From positions 62,001 through 126,000 of the forward strand of contig NZ_JNXI01000014.1 in the NCBI RefSeq assembly GCF_000717055.1: 64,000 nucleotides of DNA. Direction: 5' to 3'. The first letter of the stretch is position 1, and the number at the start of each line of letters is the position of its first letter. Shown here in pieces: positions 34,191 through 43,099 of this stretch. The translations under genes and the position numbers were made by a program. This DNA comes from Streptomyces iakyrus. GTDB lineage: Bacteria > Actinomycetota > Actinomycetes > Streptomycetales > Streptomycetaceae. The notes under the pieces are model-generated. The model did not search any database. It saw only the letters and a list, made by a program, of their open reading frames with translations, and was not told where the DNA came from.

Positions 34191-36239
34191 GTGGAAACGC
34201 AGCACAGCACGATCCAGGACAGCCACAGCCAGGACCGCGGCATGGCGGACATGGCGATGCACGCGAGCAGCATGCAGCACGACCCCATGGGCAGTGCGGC
34301 TCCCGGCATCCGGCGCGTCACGATCGTCGGCGCCGGGTTCTCCGGCACGCTCACCGCCATCCGGCTGCTCCACTTCGCCGATTCACCCCTGGAGATATGC
34401 CTGATTGAGCGGGAGGAGGGCTACCGCTACGGCGGTATCGCCTTCGGCTGGGCGTCCACCAACTGGGAGCACATGCTCAACATCCAGGCCGGCCGTATCA
34501 CCCTGCGCCGCGAGCGCCCGGAGGACTTCCTGGAGTGGGCCAACGAGGAGGCAGACCGCTCCGAGTGGCCGCAGAAGTGGCAGTACCACAACTTCGGCGT
34601 GGCCTGCGTCGTACCGCGGCGGATCTTCCGGCAGTACCTGGCCGAGCGGCTGCGCGGCGCGGCCGCCGACGCCCACGCCGAGGTGACACTGCGGGAGCTG
34701 ACCGGTGAGGTCATCGACGTACGCGGCCAGGGCGGCGGCTACGTCCTCAAGTACGCCGACGCCTCAGAGCAGGGCGGCGTGCACGACCTGCCGTCGGACC
34801 AGGTGATCCTCGCGACCGGTCACCTCTCGCCGGTCCAGGCGCCCTTCTACCACCGCATCAAGGACTCCGGGCGTTTCATCGCCGACCCTTACGCCCCCGG
34901 AGCTCAGGAGCGCTTCAAGGAGGTCGGCCCCGAGGAGACCGTCCTCGTCACGGGCTCCGCGCTGTCGTCCTTCGACACGGTGATCTCCCTCGTGCACGCC
35001 GGCCACCGGGGACAGATCGTGATCTGCTCGCGCGGCGGGCACATGCACGGCACCTACCCGGTCGACCACGAGCACGACATCTGGCAGGCCCGCCGACCGC
35101 CGTTCCTCGACGCCGAGGAGCTCACCCCCGAGTCGGTGGTCGAGGGGGTCAAGGCGGAGTACGCGCACTTGCGCGACGAGCAGGGCGTGGAGCCGGGCAG
35201 CGCGCTCGACGCCGTCTTCCCCGAGCGCGTCATGAAGGCGTGGGAGCCGTACGTCATCGAGCTGATCTCCCGCATGGACGCCCGCGACGTGCGGATGCTG
35301 CTCGACCGGTACAAGAGCCTGATCGTCACCAACCGCACCAGCACCGTGCGGGAGATCGGGGGCGTCGTGCGGAGCCGGATGCGTGGATTCAACGGCGCAC
35401 CGAGGACCGTCGAGGTCCTGTCCGCCGGCATCCAGGACATGCGCCTTGTCGAGGGCGGCACGAAGATCCGCGTGGTCTTCGCCGACCAACCGGACATCGT
35501 CGTCGACCGAGTCGTCAACTGCCTGGGCAACAAGACCGACTACGAGCACACCGGCCACCCTCTGTGGAACGGCCTGGTCAACGGACACGGTTTCGCGCAG
35601 CCGCAGACCAAGACCCACCGGGGCATCGAGGTCGGCGCGCACGGACAACTCATCGCCGCAGACGGCGACGTGGCACCGGGCCTGTTCGGCGTCGGCCCCA
35701 TGCGCCAGGGCGACGAGACCACCCGCCGCGGCCGGCTCGGCGCGTTCGTGTTCAGCATCGGCACCCTGCGCAACCAGTGCTTCGACACGGCGATGGAGGT
35801 GCTGCGCCGCCTGAAGTCCGCGAGCGACGAGGAGCAGATGGACATCCCCGACGGCGTCCACCACTGCCTGATCCGCAGCAGCGACTGGATCGCCGCCGAC
35901 CTCACCGTCGAGGAGCCGCAGGCCACCCGTCTGCGGGAGCGCCTGCAGAGCTACGCCCGCGAGAGCGCCTACCCCAACGCCGTCAACTACCTGCAGGCCC
36001 AGGACCGCACCGAGCGCCGCAAGTACCGCGGCATCCTCGACGACGACCTGGCGGACTTCGGCGCCGCCCTGGCCCGCGAGTTCGACCTCACCGCGCAGCA
36101 GGCCCGGCGGACCGTGTCCCTGCTGGCCACCCTGGTGGAAAAGCACGCCGTCCACAACCTGTGCGACATCACCAAGCTGGCGGGCTGGGACTCCCAGTAC
36201 GGCAACCAGGTCAAGCACGCCCCGAAGAAGGCCATGTGA
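34191..36239 (+). CDS. FAD/NAD(P)-binding oxidoreductase with C-terminal helical extension
   Basis: The 682-residue product has a His/Met-rich N-terminus (about 1-40) and then VTIVGAGFSGTLTAIRLL, a Rossmann FAD site of the NAD_binding_9 group. A second nucleotide-binding segment is TVLVTGSALSSFDTVISL. The C-terminal about 130 residues are helical and charged. The family includes poorly studied oxidoreductases with unknown substrates. AAGGAGACAAGACC precedes the GTG start. Its stop overlaps the next start by one base, so it is translationally coupled to the phosphatase-transporter fusion. Confidence 0.8.
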   Translation: METQHSTIQDSHSQDRGMADMAMHASSMQHDPMGSAAPGIRRVTIVGAGFSGTLTAIRLLHFADSPLEICLIEREEGYRYGGIAFGWASTNWEHMLNIQAGRITLRRERPEDFLEWANEEADRSEWPQKWQYHNFGVACVVPRRIFRQYLAERLRGAAADAHAEVTLRELTGEVIDVRGQGGGYVLKYADASEQGGVHDLPSDQVILATGHLSPVQAPFYHRIKDSGRFIADPYAPGAQERFKEVGPEETVLVTGSALSSFDTVISLVHAGHRGQIVICSRGGHMHGTYPVDHEHDIWQARRPPFLDAEELTPESVVEGVKAEYAHLRDEQGVEPGSALDAVFPERVMKAWEPYVIELISRMDARDVRMLLDRYKSLIVTNRTSTVREIGGVVRSRMRGFNGAPRTVEVLSAGIQDMRLVEGGTKIRVVFADQPDIVVDRVVNCLGNKTDYEHTGHPLWNGLVNGHGFAQPQTKTHRGIEVGAHGQLIAADGDVAPGLFGVGPMRQGDETTRRGRLGAFVFSIGTLRNQCFDTAMEVLRRLKSASDEEQMDIPDGVHHCLIRSSDWIAADLTVEEPQATRLRERLQSYARESAYPNAVNYLQAQDRTERRKYRGILDDDLADFGAALAREFDLTAQQARRTVSLLATLVEKHAVHNLCDITKLAGWDSQYGNQVKHAPKKAM

Positions 36240-37891
36240 TGGCAGGCCACGACGAGCAGGAGCTGCTCAGCCGCCTGTTCATGGTCCGGCACGGCGAATC
36301 GACCTGCAATTCCGTCCACCGCATCGCCGGTCAGCGCGACGCACCCCTGACCTTCCTCGGCCGGATCCAGGCCGAGAAGGTCGCCATGGGCCACCGCGGC
36401 CGGCACTTCGACCGCGTCTACGTCTCCCCGCTGACCCGCGCCTACGAGACCGCCGACACCATCTTCGGCATCGACGCCCCCGACGCGGACGCCCCCGAGG
36501 TCGTGGTCGACGAGCGCCTGATGGAACGCGACTTCGGCAGCTACACGCTGGAGAGCAAGTCCATCCTCCAGCGCCGCCACGGCATCGCCGAGTACGAGCG
36601 GGCCATGAACGCCGACAGCCCGACCATGCACGGCGGCGAGACCTTCCAGCAGTTCAACGACCGCGTGCACGCCTTCTACGAGGAGGAGCTGCTGCCGGCG
36701 CTGCGCCGCGGCGAAGTGGTCTGCGTGGTCTCCCACAAGTACGTCGTCGAGCTGATCTGCCGGTTCATCCTGGCCCGCCCGGCCGACGAGTCGTACGACC
36801 TGCGCCTGCCCAACTCCCAGATGCTGCAGGGCGACCGGATCCACAGCTATGTGAAGAACGAGAACAAGACCATGAACATGGTCTACGACTGGATCGTCGT
36901 CAACCATCCCGTTGTCTTCTGCGGGGGACTGGCGGCGGGTCTCCTCGCGAACGTCGCGGGGCTGCGGCTCTCGACCTCGCCGTACGTGCTGCTCCTGCTC
37001 CTGGTGCTGGCCAGCGTCATCACCATGTGCCGCATCGAGCTGGAGAACGCGCGAGCGTTCGTGACCGACCGCGGCACCCTTCGGTCCGTTGCCCTGCGCT
37101 ACCTCGCCCTGCCGATCGCTTTCGCGGTCCTGGTGCACTGGTGGGACGTGGGTAGTTCGAGTACGGCGGCGATCGCCGCGGTGTTCCTCGCGACCCCAAG
37201 CTCCGTGGTTGCGATGACCGTCAGCCGCTGCCTCGGCGGCATGATCATGCCGACGTTCGCGCAGGTCCTGCTCTCCTCACTGGCCGCGACCGTGTCGTTC
37301 TCGGCCGTCCTCGCCCTGACCCTGCACGAGGACGTCGCCCCGGCCGTCGCCATCAGCGTCGCCACCTCGACCGGCGTCGTCACGGCGGCCTACGTCCTGG
37401 TCAAACGCCTCCGGGAGCGCTCTCCCATCCGTACGGCCAAGTACGGCGAGCGCAAGGGATACGTGGCCGTGCTGCTGCTGACCGCGTTCATCGTGCTGGT
37501 CTGCCTCAAACTCGACCTGGACGGCTTCACCACCTACGCGCCGACCGCGGCAGGCATCGCCGTCGGCCTGCGACTGGTCGCCGCCCTGCTCAAGCGCCGC
37601 CGTCACGTCCAGACGCTCGACGACTACACCGCCATGACCTACCCGAACGTCTTCGTGGTGGTCATCATCGCCGCCCTCACCGGCAACGGGCCGCTGGAGC
37701 AGGTGGCGATCTGGACTCTGCTGCCGATGTTCGTCCTGTCGTTCTTCGACAGCTTCTACGCCCGCTTCCTCGTCGTCGCCCCCGACGACGCGCGCTGGCC
37801 GGCCGTCCTCGGACTGCCCACGCACCGTCCCGTGCGCGGCCGTCCGGCCACCGAGGACCCGCGCGAGCCCTCCGTCCCCGCCCATTCCTGA
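36239..37891 (+). CDS. histidine phosphatase fused to a transporter-like membrane domain
   Basis: The ATG at 36239 gives 550 residues. Residues 1-210 are a histidine-phosphatase/PGM-like domain with R17-H18-G19-E20 (MVRHGEST), the usual ERDFGSYT acidic segment and a second catalytic histidine in VVSHKYVVELI. Residues about 218-525 contain nine or ten transmembrane helices, with ATPSSVVAMTVSRCLGG resembling the discontinuous helix of BASS/NhaA-fold carriers. The domains are in one open frame with no break. The membrane half may carry an anion or organic acid whose phosphorylated form the phosphatase handles; that is inference. Confidence 0.8.
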   Translation: MAGHDEQELLSRLFMVRHGESTCNSVHRIAGQRDAPLTFLGRIQAEKVAMGHRGRHFDRVYVSPLTRAYETADTIFGIDAPDADAPEVVVDERLMERDFGSYTLESKSILQRRHGIAEYERAMNADSPTMHGGETFQQFNDRVHAFYEEELLPALRRGEVVCVVSHKYVVELICRFILARPADESYDLRLPNSQMLQGDRIHSYVKNENKTMNMVYDWIVVNHPVVFCGGLAAGLLANVAGLRLSTSPYVLLLLLVLASVITMCRIELENARAFVTDRGTLRSVALRYLALPIAFAVLVHWWDVGSSSTAAIAAVFLATPSSVVAMTVSRCLGGMIMPTFAQVLLSSLAATVSFSAVLALTLHEDVAPAVAISVATSTGVVTAAYVLVKRLRERSPIRTAKYGERKGYVAVLLLTAFIVLVCLKLDLDGFTTYAPTAAGIAVGLRLVAALLKRRRHVQTLDDYTAMTYPNVFVVVIIAALTGNGPLEQVAIWTLLPMFVLSFFDSFYARFLVVAPDDARWPAVLGLPTHRPVRGRPATEDPREPSVPAHS

Positions 37892-39276
37892 TGACCACGG
37901 GAGTCGTCGTGCACCCCACGCACCCTGCGCATCCCACGGCCTATCTGGCCGCCACCACCGACAAGAACCTCGAACTCGTCCTCCATGTCCTGCCCGCGAT
38001 CGTGGTCATCCTTGCCGCCTCGGCCCTCTGCGGACGCCTCGCCCTGCTGGTCAAGCAGCCGCGGGTGCTGGGAGAGATGGTCGCCGGCGTCCTTCTGGGC
38101 CCCACCCTGTTCGGCGCGCTGTTCCCCGAGGTGCAGAAGGCGATCTTCACCCCTGACGTGAAGCCGATCCTCTACGTCCTGAGCACCATCGGCCTGACGG
38201 TCTTCATGTTCCTGGTCGGCGCCGGCCTCGACCACGGCGGCGGCAACGGCAAGAAGGACACCAAGAACGCCGCCGTCCTCGCCGTGTCCGGCATCCTCCC
38301 GTCCCTCCTGCTCGGCGCCGCAGCCGCGTATCTCCTCTACGACCGGCTCTCCCGTCCCGACGTCACCCCGTTCGAGTTCGCGCTCTTCATCGGCGGCGCC
38401 CTGTCGATCACGGCGTTCCCGATGCTCGCCCGCATCCTCTACGAGCGGCGGCTGCAGAACTCGCCGCTTGGCCGGATGACCCTGCTGGGCGCCTCGATCG
38501 ACGACGCTGCCGCATGGTGCTTCCTGGCGGTGCTCTCGGCCATGCACACCGGCGCCGGCGCCATGCACGTCGTGCGCACCATCGGTTTCACGGCCCTGTT
38601 CGCCCTCGGCATGCTCACCGTGGTCGCCCGAATGCTCCGGCCCATGGGCTCGCGGATCGAGCGCACCGGCCACTTCGGCTTCGACCAGATGTACATCGTC
38701 ATCGCCATCGTCCTGCTGTCCGGACTCTTCACCGATTACATCGGCATCTACTCCGTCTTCGGCGGCTTCATCGCCGGACTCGCGATGCCACGGAACCCCG
38801 CCTTCCGTGAGGCTCTGCACAGCCGCATGATGGACATCGTCTGCGTCCTGCTCCTGCCGATCTTCTTCGCCTTCTCCGGCCTCAACACCGAACTCGGCGG
38901 AATCGCCGGATGGGCCATGATCGGCCCGTTCCTGCTGATCCTGGCGGCGGGCTTCGTCGGCAAATACGCGGGCTGCGCCCTCGCCATGCGCGGCGTCGGC
39001 TTCTCCTGGCGCGAATCCTGGGCGGTCGGCGGCCTGATGAACGCCCGCGGCCTGATGATCCTCATCTTCATCAACATCGGCCTCGCCCAGGGAATGATCA
39101 CCAAGGACGTCTTCTCCATGCTGGTCCTGGTCGCGGTCATCACCACCGCCGGCGCCATGCCGCTGTACCGCTGGGCGCTGCCCGAGCGGCTTGAACAGCG
39201 CATGTCCCCGCCCACACCACAGTCCAAGGCGGCTTCCGGATCGACCCCGGCCGAGGCAGAGCCCGTTCACGCCTGA
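37891..39276 (+). CDS. cation:proton antiporter (CPA2 family)
   Basis: The 461-residue product has 12-13 transmembrane segments and typical CPA2 motifs: LVKQPRVLGEMVAGVLLGP, then GASIDDAAAWCFLA, in which the DD pair is the ion-binding site of electrogenic family members, and GLMNARGLMILIFINIG. The start overlaps the previous stop (TGATG). It would exchange Na+ or K+ for H+ and may energise or balance transport by the neighbouring carriers. Confidence 0.88.
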   Translation: MTTGVVVHPTHPAHPTAYLAATTDKNLELVLHVLPAIVVILAASALCGRLALLVKQPRVLGEMVAGVLLGPTLFGALFPEVQKAIFTPDVKPILYVLSTIGLTVFMFLVGAGLDHGGGNGKKDTKNAAVLAVSGILPSLLLGAAAAYLLYDRLSRPDVTPFEFALFIGGALSITAFPMLARILYERRLQNSPLGRMTLLGASIDDAAAWCFLAVLSAMHTGAGAMHVVRTIGFTALFALGMLTVVARMLRPMGSRIERTGHFGFDQMYIVIAIVLLSGLFTDYIGIYSVFGGFIAGLAMPRNPAFREALHSRMMDIVCVLLLPIFFAFSGLNTELGGIAGWAMIGPFLLILAAGFVGKYAGCALAMRGVGFSWRESWAVGGLMNARGLMILIFINIGLAQGMITKDVFSMLVLVAVITTAGAMPLYRWALPERLEQRMSPPTPQSKAASGSTPAEAEPVHA

Positions 39277-39363
39277 CCCACCGGCCGGCCGGACGCGTAA
39301 GCGCCCGGCCGGCCCTCACGTCGTCACCCGCTTGAAATCCTTCGTCCCCGCACGGGAGCAGCC

Positions 39364-40986
39364 ATGCCCAACGGCGTGAACGGCGTCGCACTCGCCGTCT
39401 TCATCTTCTTCTTCCTGGCCGTCACGGTCATGGGCTTCCTCGCCTCGCGCTGGCGCAAGGCCGACAACGAGCACAGCCTCGACGAATGGGGCTTGGGCGG
39501 CCGGTCGTTCGGGACCTGGATCACCTGGTTCCTGCTCGGCGGTGACGTCTACACGGCCTATACGTTCGTGGCGGTCCCGGCGGCGATCTACGCGGCGGGC
39601 GCGGCGGGCTTCTTCGCGGTGCCGTACACGATCCTCGTCTATCCTCTGATCTTCACGTTCCTGCCCCGCCTGTGGTCGGTGTGCCACCGCCACGGGTACG
39701 TCACCACAGCGGACTTCGTCCGCGGCCGGTTCGGCTCGAAGGGCCTGTCGCTTGCCGTGGCCTTCACAGGCATCTTGGCGACGATGCCGTACATCGCGCT
39801 CCAACTCGTAGGCATCCAGGCAGTGCTGGACGTGATGGGCGTCGGCGGAGGCGAGAACACCAACTGGATCATTAAAGACCTCCCCCTCCTGCTCGCCTTC
39901 GGCGTGCTGGCCGCGTACACCTACTCCTCGGGCCTGCGTGCCCCCGCCATGATCGCCTTCGTGAAGGACACGCTGATCTACGTCGTCATCGTCGTCGCGA
40001 TCATCTGCATCCCGATCAAGCTGGGTGGGTTCGACGAGATCTTCGCCGCGGCGGACAAGAAGTACACAGAGGCCGGGGCGGGCGGACTGCTCCCGGCTTC
40101 GACGGGCCAATGGACGTACGCCACACTGGCGTTGGGATCCGCCATGGCCATGTTCATGTATCCGCACTCGATCACCGCGACCTTGTCGTCCCGCAGCCGC
40201 GAGGTGATCCGGCGGAGTACGACGGTGATGCCCCTCTACACCCTCATGCTGGGCCTGCTCGCCCTCCTGGGCTTCATGGCGATCGCGGCCGGCATCAAGG
40301 TCACCAACGGGCAGCTGGCAATCCCGCAGCTGTTCGAGGACATGTTCCCGGACTGGTTCGCGGGCGTGGCCTTCGCGGCGATCGGCATCGGTGCCCTTGT
40401 ACCCGCGGCCATCATGTCCATCGCGGCGGCGAACCTCTTCACCCGCAACATCTACAAGGACTTCATCAAGCCGGACGCCACGCCCGCGCAGGAGACCAAG
40501 GTCTCCAAGCTGGTCTCCCTGCTGGTGAAGGTCGGTGCACTGGTCTTCGTCCTGACGATGGACAAGACGGTGGCGATCAACTTCCAGCTCCTGGGCGGCA
40601 TCTGGATCCTGCAGACCTTCCCGGCCCTGGTCGGCGGCCTGTTCACCCGCTGGTTCCACCGCTGGGCCCTGCTGGCCGGCTGGGCGGTCGGCATGCTCTA
40701 TGGCACGTTCGCCGCGTACGGCGTCGCCTCCCCGACGCAGAAGCACTTCGGCGGTTCGGCGAAGGAGATTCCCGGCATCGGTGAGATCGGCTACATCGGC
40801 CTGACGGCGTTCGTCCTGAACATGGCGGTGACCGTGATCCTGACCTTCGTCCTGAAGGCCGCGAAGGCCCCCGAAGGCATCGACGTCACGTCCCCCGGCG
40901 ACTACAGGGCGGATGCGGCAGAAGGGGAAGAAAAGGCGGCCCCCACGCTCCGCCCCGGCACTTCACCCGCAATCAACCCCAGTTGA
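39364..40986 (+). CDS. sodium:solute symporter (SSS), monocarboxylate permease-like
   Basis: The 540-residue product has about 13 transmembrane segments and SSS signatures (LGGRSFGTWITWFLLGGD, RLWSVCHRHGYVTTADFVRG, PHSITATLSSRS). The nearest described relatives by pattern are MctP-type monocarboxylate (lactate, pyruvate, acetate) permeases. These usually follow a small DUF3311 subunit gene, which is absent here; the gene before it is the antiporter, 87 bp away. It ends 17 bp from the convergent TetR gene. Confidence 0.85.
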   Translation: MPNGVNGVALAVFIFFFLAVTVMGFLASRWRKADNEHSLDEWGLGGRSFGTWITWFLLGGDVYTAYTFVAVPAAIYAAGAAGFFAVPYTILVYPLIFTFLPRLWSVCHRHGYVTTADFVRGRFGSKGLSLAVAFTGILATMPYIALQLVGIQAVLDVMGVGGGENTNWIIKDLPLLLAFGVLAAYTYSSGLRAPAMIAFVKDTLIYVVIVVAIICIPIKLGGFDEIFAAADKKYTEAGAGGLLPASTGQWTYATLALGSAMAMFMYPHSITATLSSRSREVIRRSTTVMPLYTLMLGLLALLGFMAIAAGIKVTNGQLAIPQLFEDMFPDWFAGVAFAAIGIGALVPAAIMSIAAANLFTRNIYKDFIKPDATPAQETKVSKLVSLLVKVGALVFVLTMDKTVAINFQLLGGIWILQTFPALVGGLFTRWFHRWALLAGWAVGMLYGTFAAYGVASPTQKHFGGSAKEIPGIGEIGYIGLTAFVLNMAVTVILTFVLKAAKAPEGIDVTSPGDYRADAAEGEEKAAPTLRPGTSPAINPS

Positions 40987-41003
40987 GCCGGATCCACGCA
41001 CCT

Positions 41004-41603
41004 CTATGCCGCCGCCCGGACGCCGATCGAGTCCAGGGCGGCGGTCACCGTCTTGCCCAGCGTCGCGGCATCCGCACCGGCACGGGAGCGCAGGTTGACG
41101 CCATAGGCGAGCAGCGCCAGCAGATCCGCGGAAGCTCCGGGATCGGCGCCGGCGGCGAGCTGCCCCTCGCGGTCGGCGGTGACGAGGGCGGCGTACATTG
41201 CCTCGCGCAGCCCTCGGTGGTGCTGGTCCAGGACAGCGCGTATCTCAGGATCGCTGTTCTCAGCCCCGGCGTGCGCGTTGGAGACCATGCAGCCCCAGCG
41301 GGCGTACTCACCCGAGCAACGCGCCTCGATCAGGCCGCCGAAGAACTCGGAGATCGCGGGCAGGCCCCGCTCGTCCTCGGCCAGGCGCCGAAACATCGGC
41401 TGGGACCGCTGCTCCAGGTAACGGCGCAGCGCGGCGAGGTAGAGCTCCTGCTTGCCGCCGAACGTGGCGTACAGGCTGGAACGGTTGAGCCCGGTCGCCG
41501 TCACCACGTCCTGGATCCCGGTCGAGGCCACGCCCTGCCGCCAGAACAGTCGCACCACGGTCTCCAAGGTGGCATCCGGATCGAAGTGCTTGATGTCCGG
41601 CAT
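41004..41603 (-). CDS. TetR family regulator, likely repressor of the island block
   Basis: The 199-residue product has a TetR helix-turn-helix at about residues 10-55 (GIQDVVTATGLNRSSLYATF). Cys96 and Cys105 lie in ARCSGEYARWGCMVSNAHAG; the second corresponds in position to the region around Cys106 of NemR, the electrophile-sensing TetR regulator, so thiol-based sensing is plausible. A palindrome lies 14 bp upstream of its start, and near-identical ones stand at 33529 and 41963, which marks out its probable targets. Confidence 0.88.
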   Translation of the reverse strand: MPDIKHFDPDATLETVVRLFWRQGVASTGIQDVVTATGLNRSSLYATFGGKQELYLAALRRYLEQRSQPMFRRLAEDERGLPAISEFFGGLIEARCSGEYARWGCMVSNAHAGAENSDPEIRAVLDQHHRGLREAMYAALVTADREGQLAAGADPGASADLLALLAYGVNLRSRAGADAATLGKTVTAALDSIGVRAAA

Positions 41604-41616
41604 GTTTCACCCCGCC

Positions 41617-41640
41617 ATCTTGAAATAGGGATTCCAAGAT
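41617..41640. promoter_or_regulatory. TetR operator, copy 3 (autoregulatory)
   Basis: The palindrome ATCTTGAAA(N6)TTCCAAGAT has the same outer half-sites as the two other copies but a different centre. It starts 14 bp before the TetR gene and should allow autorepression. Confidence 0.75.
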
Positions 41641-41769
41641 ACTCCCCGTTCAGCACGCCGCAAAGGTGCTGACAGATACAGAGCGGGGCAGGTCGCCCAC
41701 CAGCGTGAAGGCGTCCAGCTTCGTCCACGATCCGCCCGGTGGGCGCCCGCGCGCCGCGACCATGCCCCC

Positions 41770-41916
41770 ATGAATCGCATACCAGCCCTCTGGGCGGCCG
41801 CGTACGGGTCGCAATCACCCCGCCTCCGTCGCCTCGTCGCCCGCCGTGTAGTCCACCTCGGCGCCTTCATCCGGGCTCTCGCCCTGACCGACCATCGCCC
41901 CTTCACCAGCCTCTGA
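41770..41916 (+). CDS. possible 48-residue basic protein (doubtful)
   Basis: An ATG-started frame encodes a small Arg-rich product (SPRLRRLVARRVVHLGAFIR) in the 420-bp gap between the TetR and peroxiredoxin genes. There is no ribosome site before it, and the operator of the peroxiredoxin gene lies 47 bp after its stop. I list it only because nothing else fills the gap. Confidence 0.15.
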   Translation: MNRIPALWAAAYGSQSPRLRRLVARRVVHLGAFIRALALTDHRPFTSL

Positions 41917-41962
41917 CACATCGACACCTCCGCACGGCTGGCGCGGGACTACGCATACCCTT

Positions 41963-41986
41963 ATCTTGGAACGGACGTTTCAAGAT
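41963..41986. promoter_or_regulatory. TetR operator, copy 2 (peroxiredoxin promoter)
   Basis: The palindrome ATCTTGGAA(N6)TTTCAAGAT shares the core TTGGAACGGACGTTTCAA exactly with copy 1, 8.4 kb away. It is 75 bp upstream of the peroxiredoxin start. Confidence 0.8.
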
Positions 41987-42060
41987 TCGCTCGCGGGTAC
42001 CGCTCGGACGCTTCGTCGCGGCCGGTCCCGCCCCAGTCGCCAACCGGAGGAACGAGGACC

Positions 42061-42711
42061 ATGACTACTCTCAGCACCGAACTTCGCACCTTCTACGCAG
42101 CACGTCAGCAGCAGATCCCCGCCGAGATCCGGGAAATCATGCAGCGGGCCGGCCAGGAACTCGCCGACTCCGGCCAGGCCGACCGCGCCCTGACCGTGGG
42201 CGACAAGGCCCCGCACTTCAGCCTCCCGTCCGCGAACGGACAGACCCTCTTCCTGGACGCCCTGCTCGCCGAGGGCCCGGTGGTCCTGACCTTCTACCGC
42301 GGCGCCTGGTGCCCGTACTGCAACATCGCCCTGCGCTCCCTCCAGCAGCACCACGAGGCAATCACCGCACGCGGCGCCCGCCTGGTGGCCGTCTCCCCGC
42401 AGATCCCCGACGAGTCCCTCACTCTGACCGAGAAGCACGACCTTGCCTTCGACGTCCTCAGCGACATCGGCTCCGACACCGCCAAGCAGTACGGCCTCGC
42501 GTTCGACCTCCCCGACGACCTGGCCGCCGTCTACGACAAGCTCGGCTTCGACCTCCAGCGCGTCAACGACGGCCACCCGCGCACGCTCCCGCTCCCCGCC
42601 ACCTACGTCATCGACCGCGACGGCGTGATCCGCTGGGCCTTCGTCAACACCGACTACGCCACCCGCGCCGAACCGGCCGACATCCTCGCCGCGCTCGACG
42701 CACTGGCCTGA
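42061..42711 (+). CDS. AhpC/TSA family peroxiredoxin-like protein
   Basis: The 216-residue product has a helical N-terminal extension and a thioredoxin-fold domain with Cys84-x-x-Cys87 (YRGAWCPYCNIAL), the arrangement of peroxiredoxin-like family proteins in which the first Cys is peroxidatic. It should reduce peroxides with thiol electrons in the cytosol. An operator shared with the OsmC-headed block lies in its promoter, so it probably belongs to the same response. Confidence 0.88.
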   Translation: MTTLSTELRTFYAARQQQIPAEIREIMQRAGQELADSGQADRALTVGDKAPHFSLPSANGQTLFLDALLAEGPVVLTFYRGAWCPYCNIALRSLQQHHEAITARGARLVAVSPQIPDESLTLTEKHDLAFDVLSDIGSDTAKQYGLAFDLPDDLAAVYDKLGFDLQRVNDGHPRTLPLPATYVIDRDGVIRWAFVNTDYATRAEPADILAALDALA

Positions 42712-42750
42712 AGCAGGCAGCCTGACCAGCACCAGTGCTGCCAGGGCCTG

Positions 42751-42920
42751 TCAGGCACGGGCGAGTTCGGCAGCACCGAAGGAGACGTCGAACCGGTCGC
42801 ACCAGATGCTGGCACTGCTGAACCGGGCCGGATCGACGTCTTCGGGAACGACGTAGTTCTGGCTGCCCTAGTTGCCCTTCAGCTTGCCGAGGCTGACGTA
42901 CTCGCCGTCGTCGAAGACCC
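42751..42920 (-). pseudogene. C-terminal scrap of a DM13 domain protein
   Basis: The minus frame reads VFDDGEYVSLGKLKGN, a stop, GSQNYVVPEDVDPARF and SIWCDRFDVSFGAAELARA before a terminal stop at 42751. This is the end of a DM13 domain, including the conserved LKGN, QNY and WC.RF.V.FG positions. The internal TAG and the missing N-terminus show that it is a remnant. The 180 bp up to the integrase remnant hold no gene. Confidence 0.75.
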
Positions 42921-43099
42921 CCCCAGCCGGCCCGGCCGTCCTTCACCGGCGCGTCCGTCAATCACAGGCGCAGATCCGGACCGCTGCTGGTGTCGAGGCC
43001 CTTCAACCGCACGACTTGGGGGCCGTCGACCCAGCCGCACGAGCCTGCTGGAACCAATACAGCCCGAAGCCGGCTCGCGCGACAGCCAGCACCGGCACC

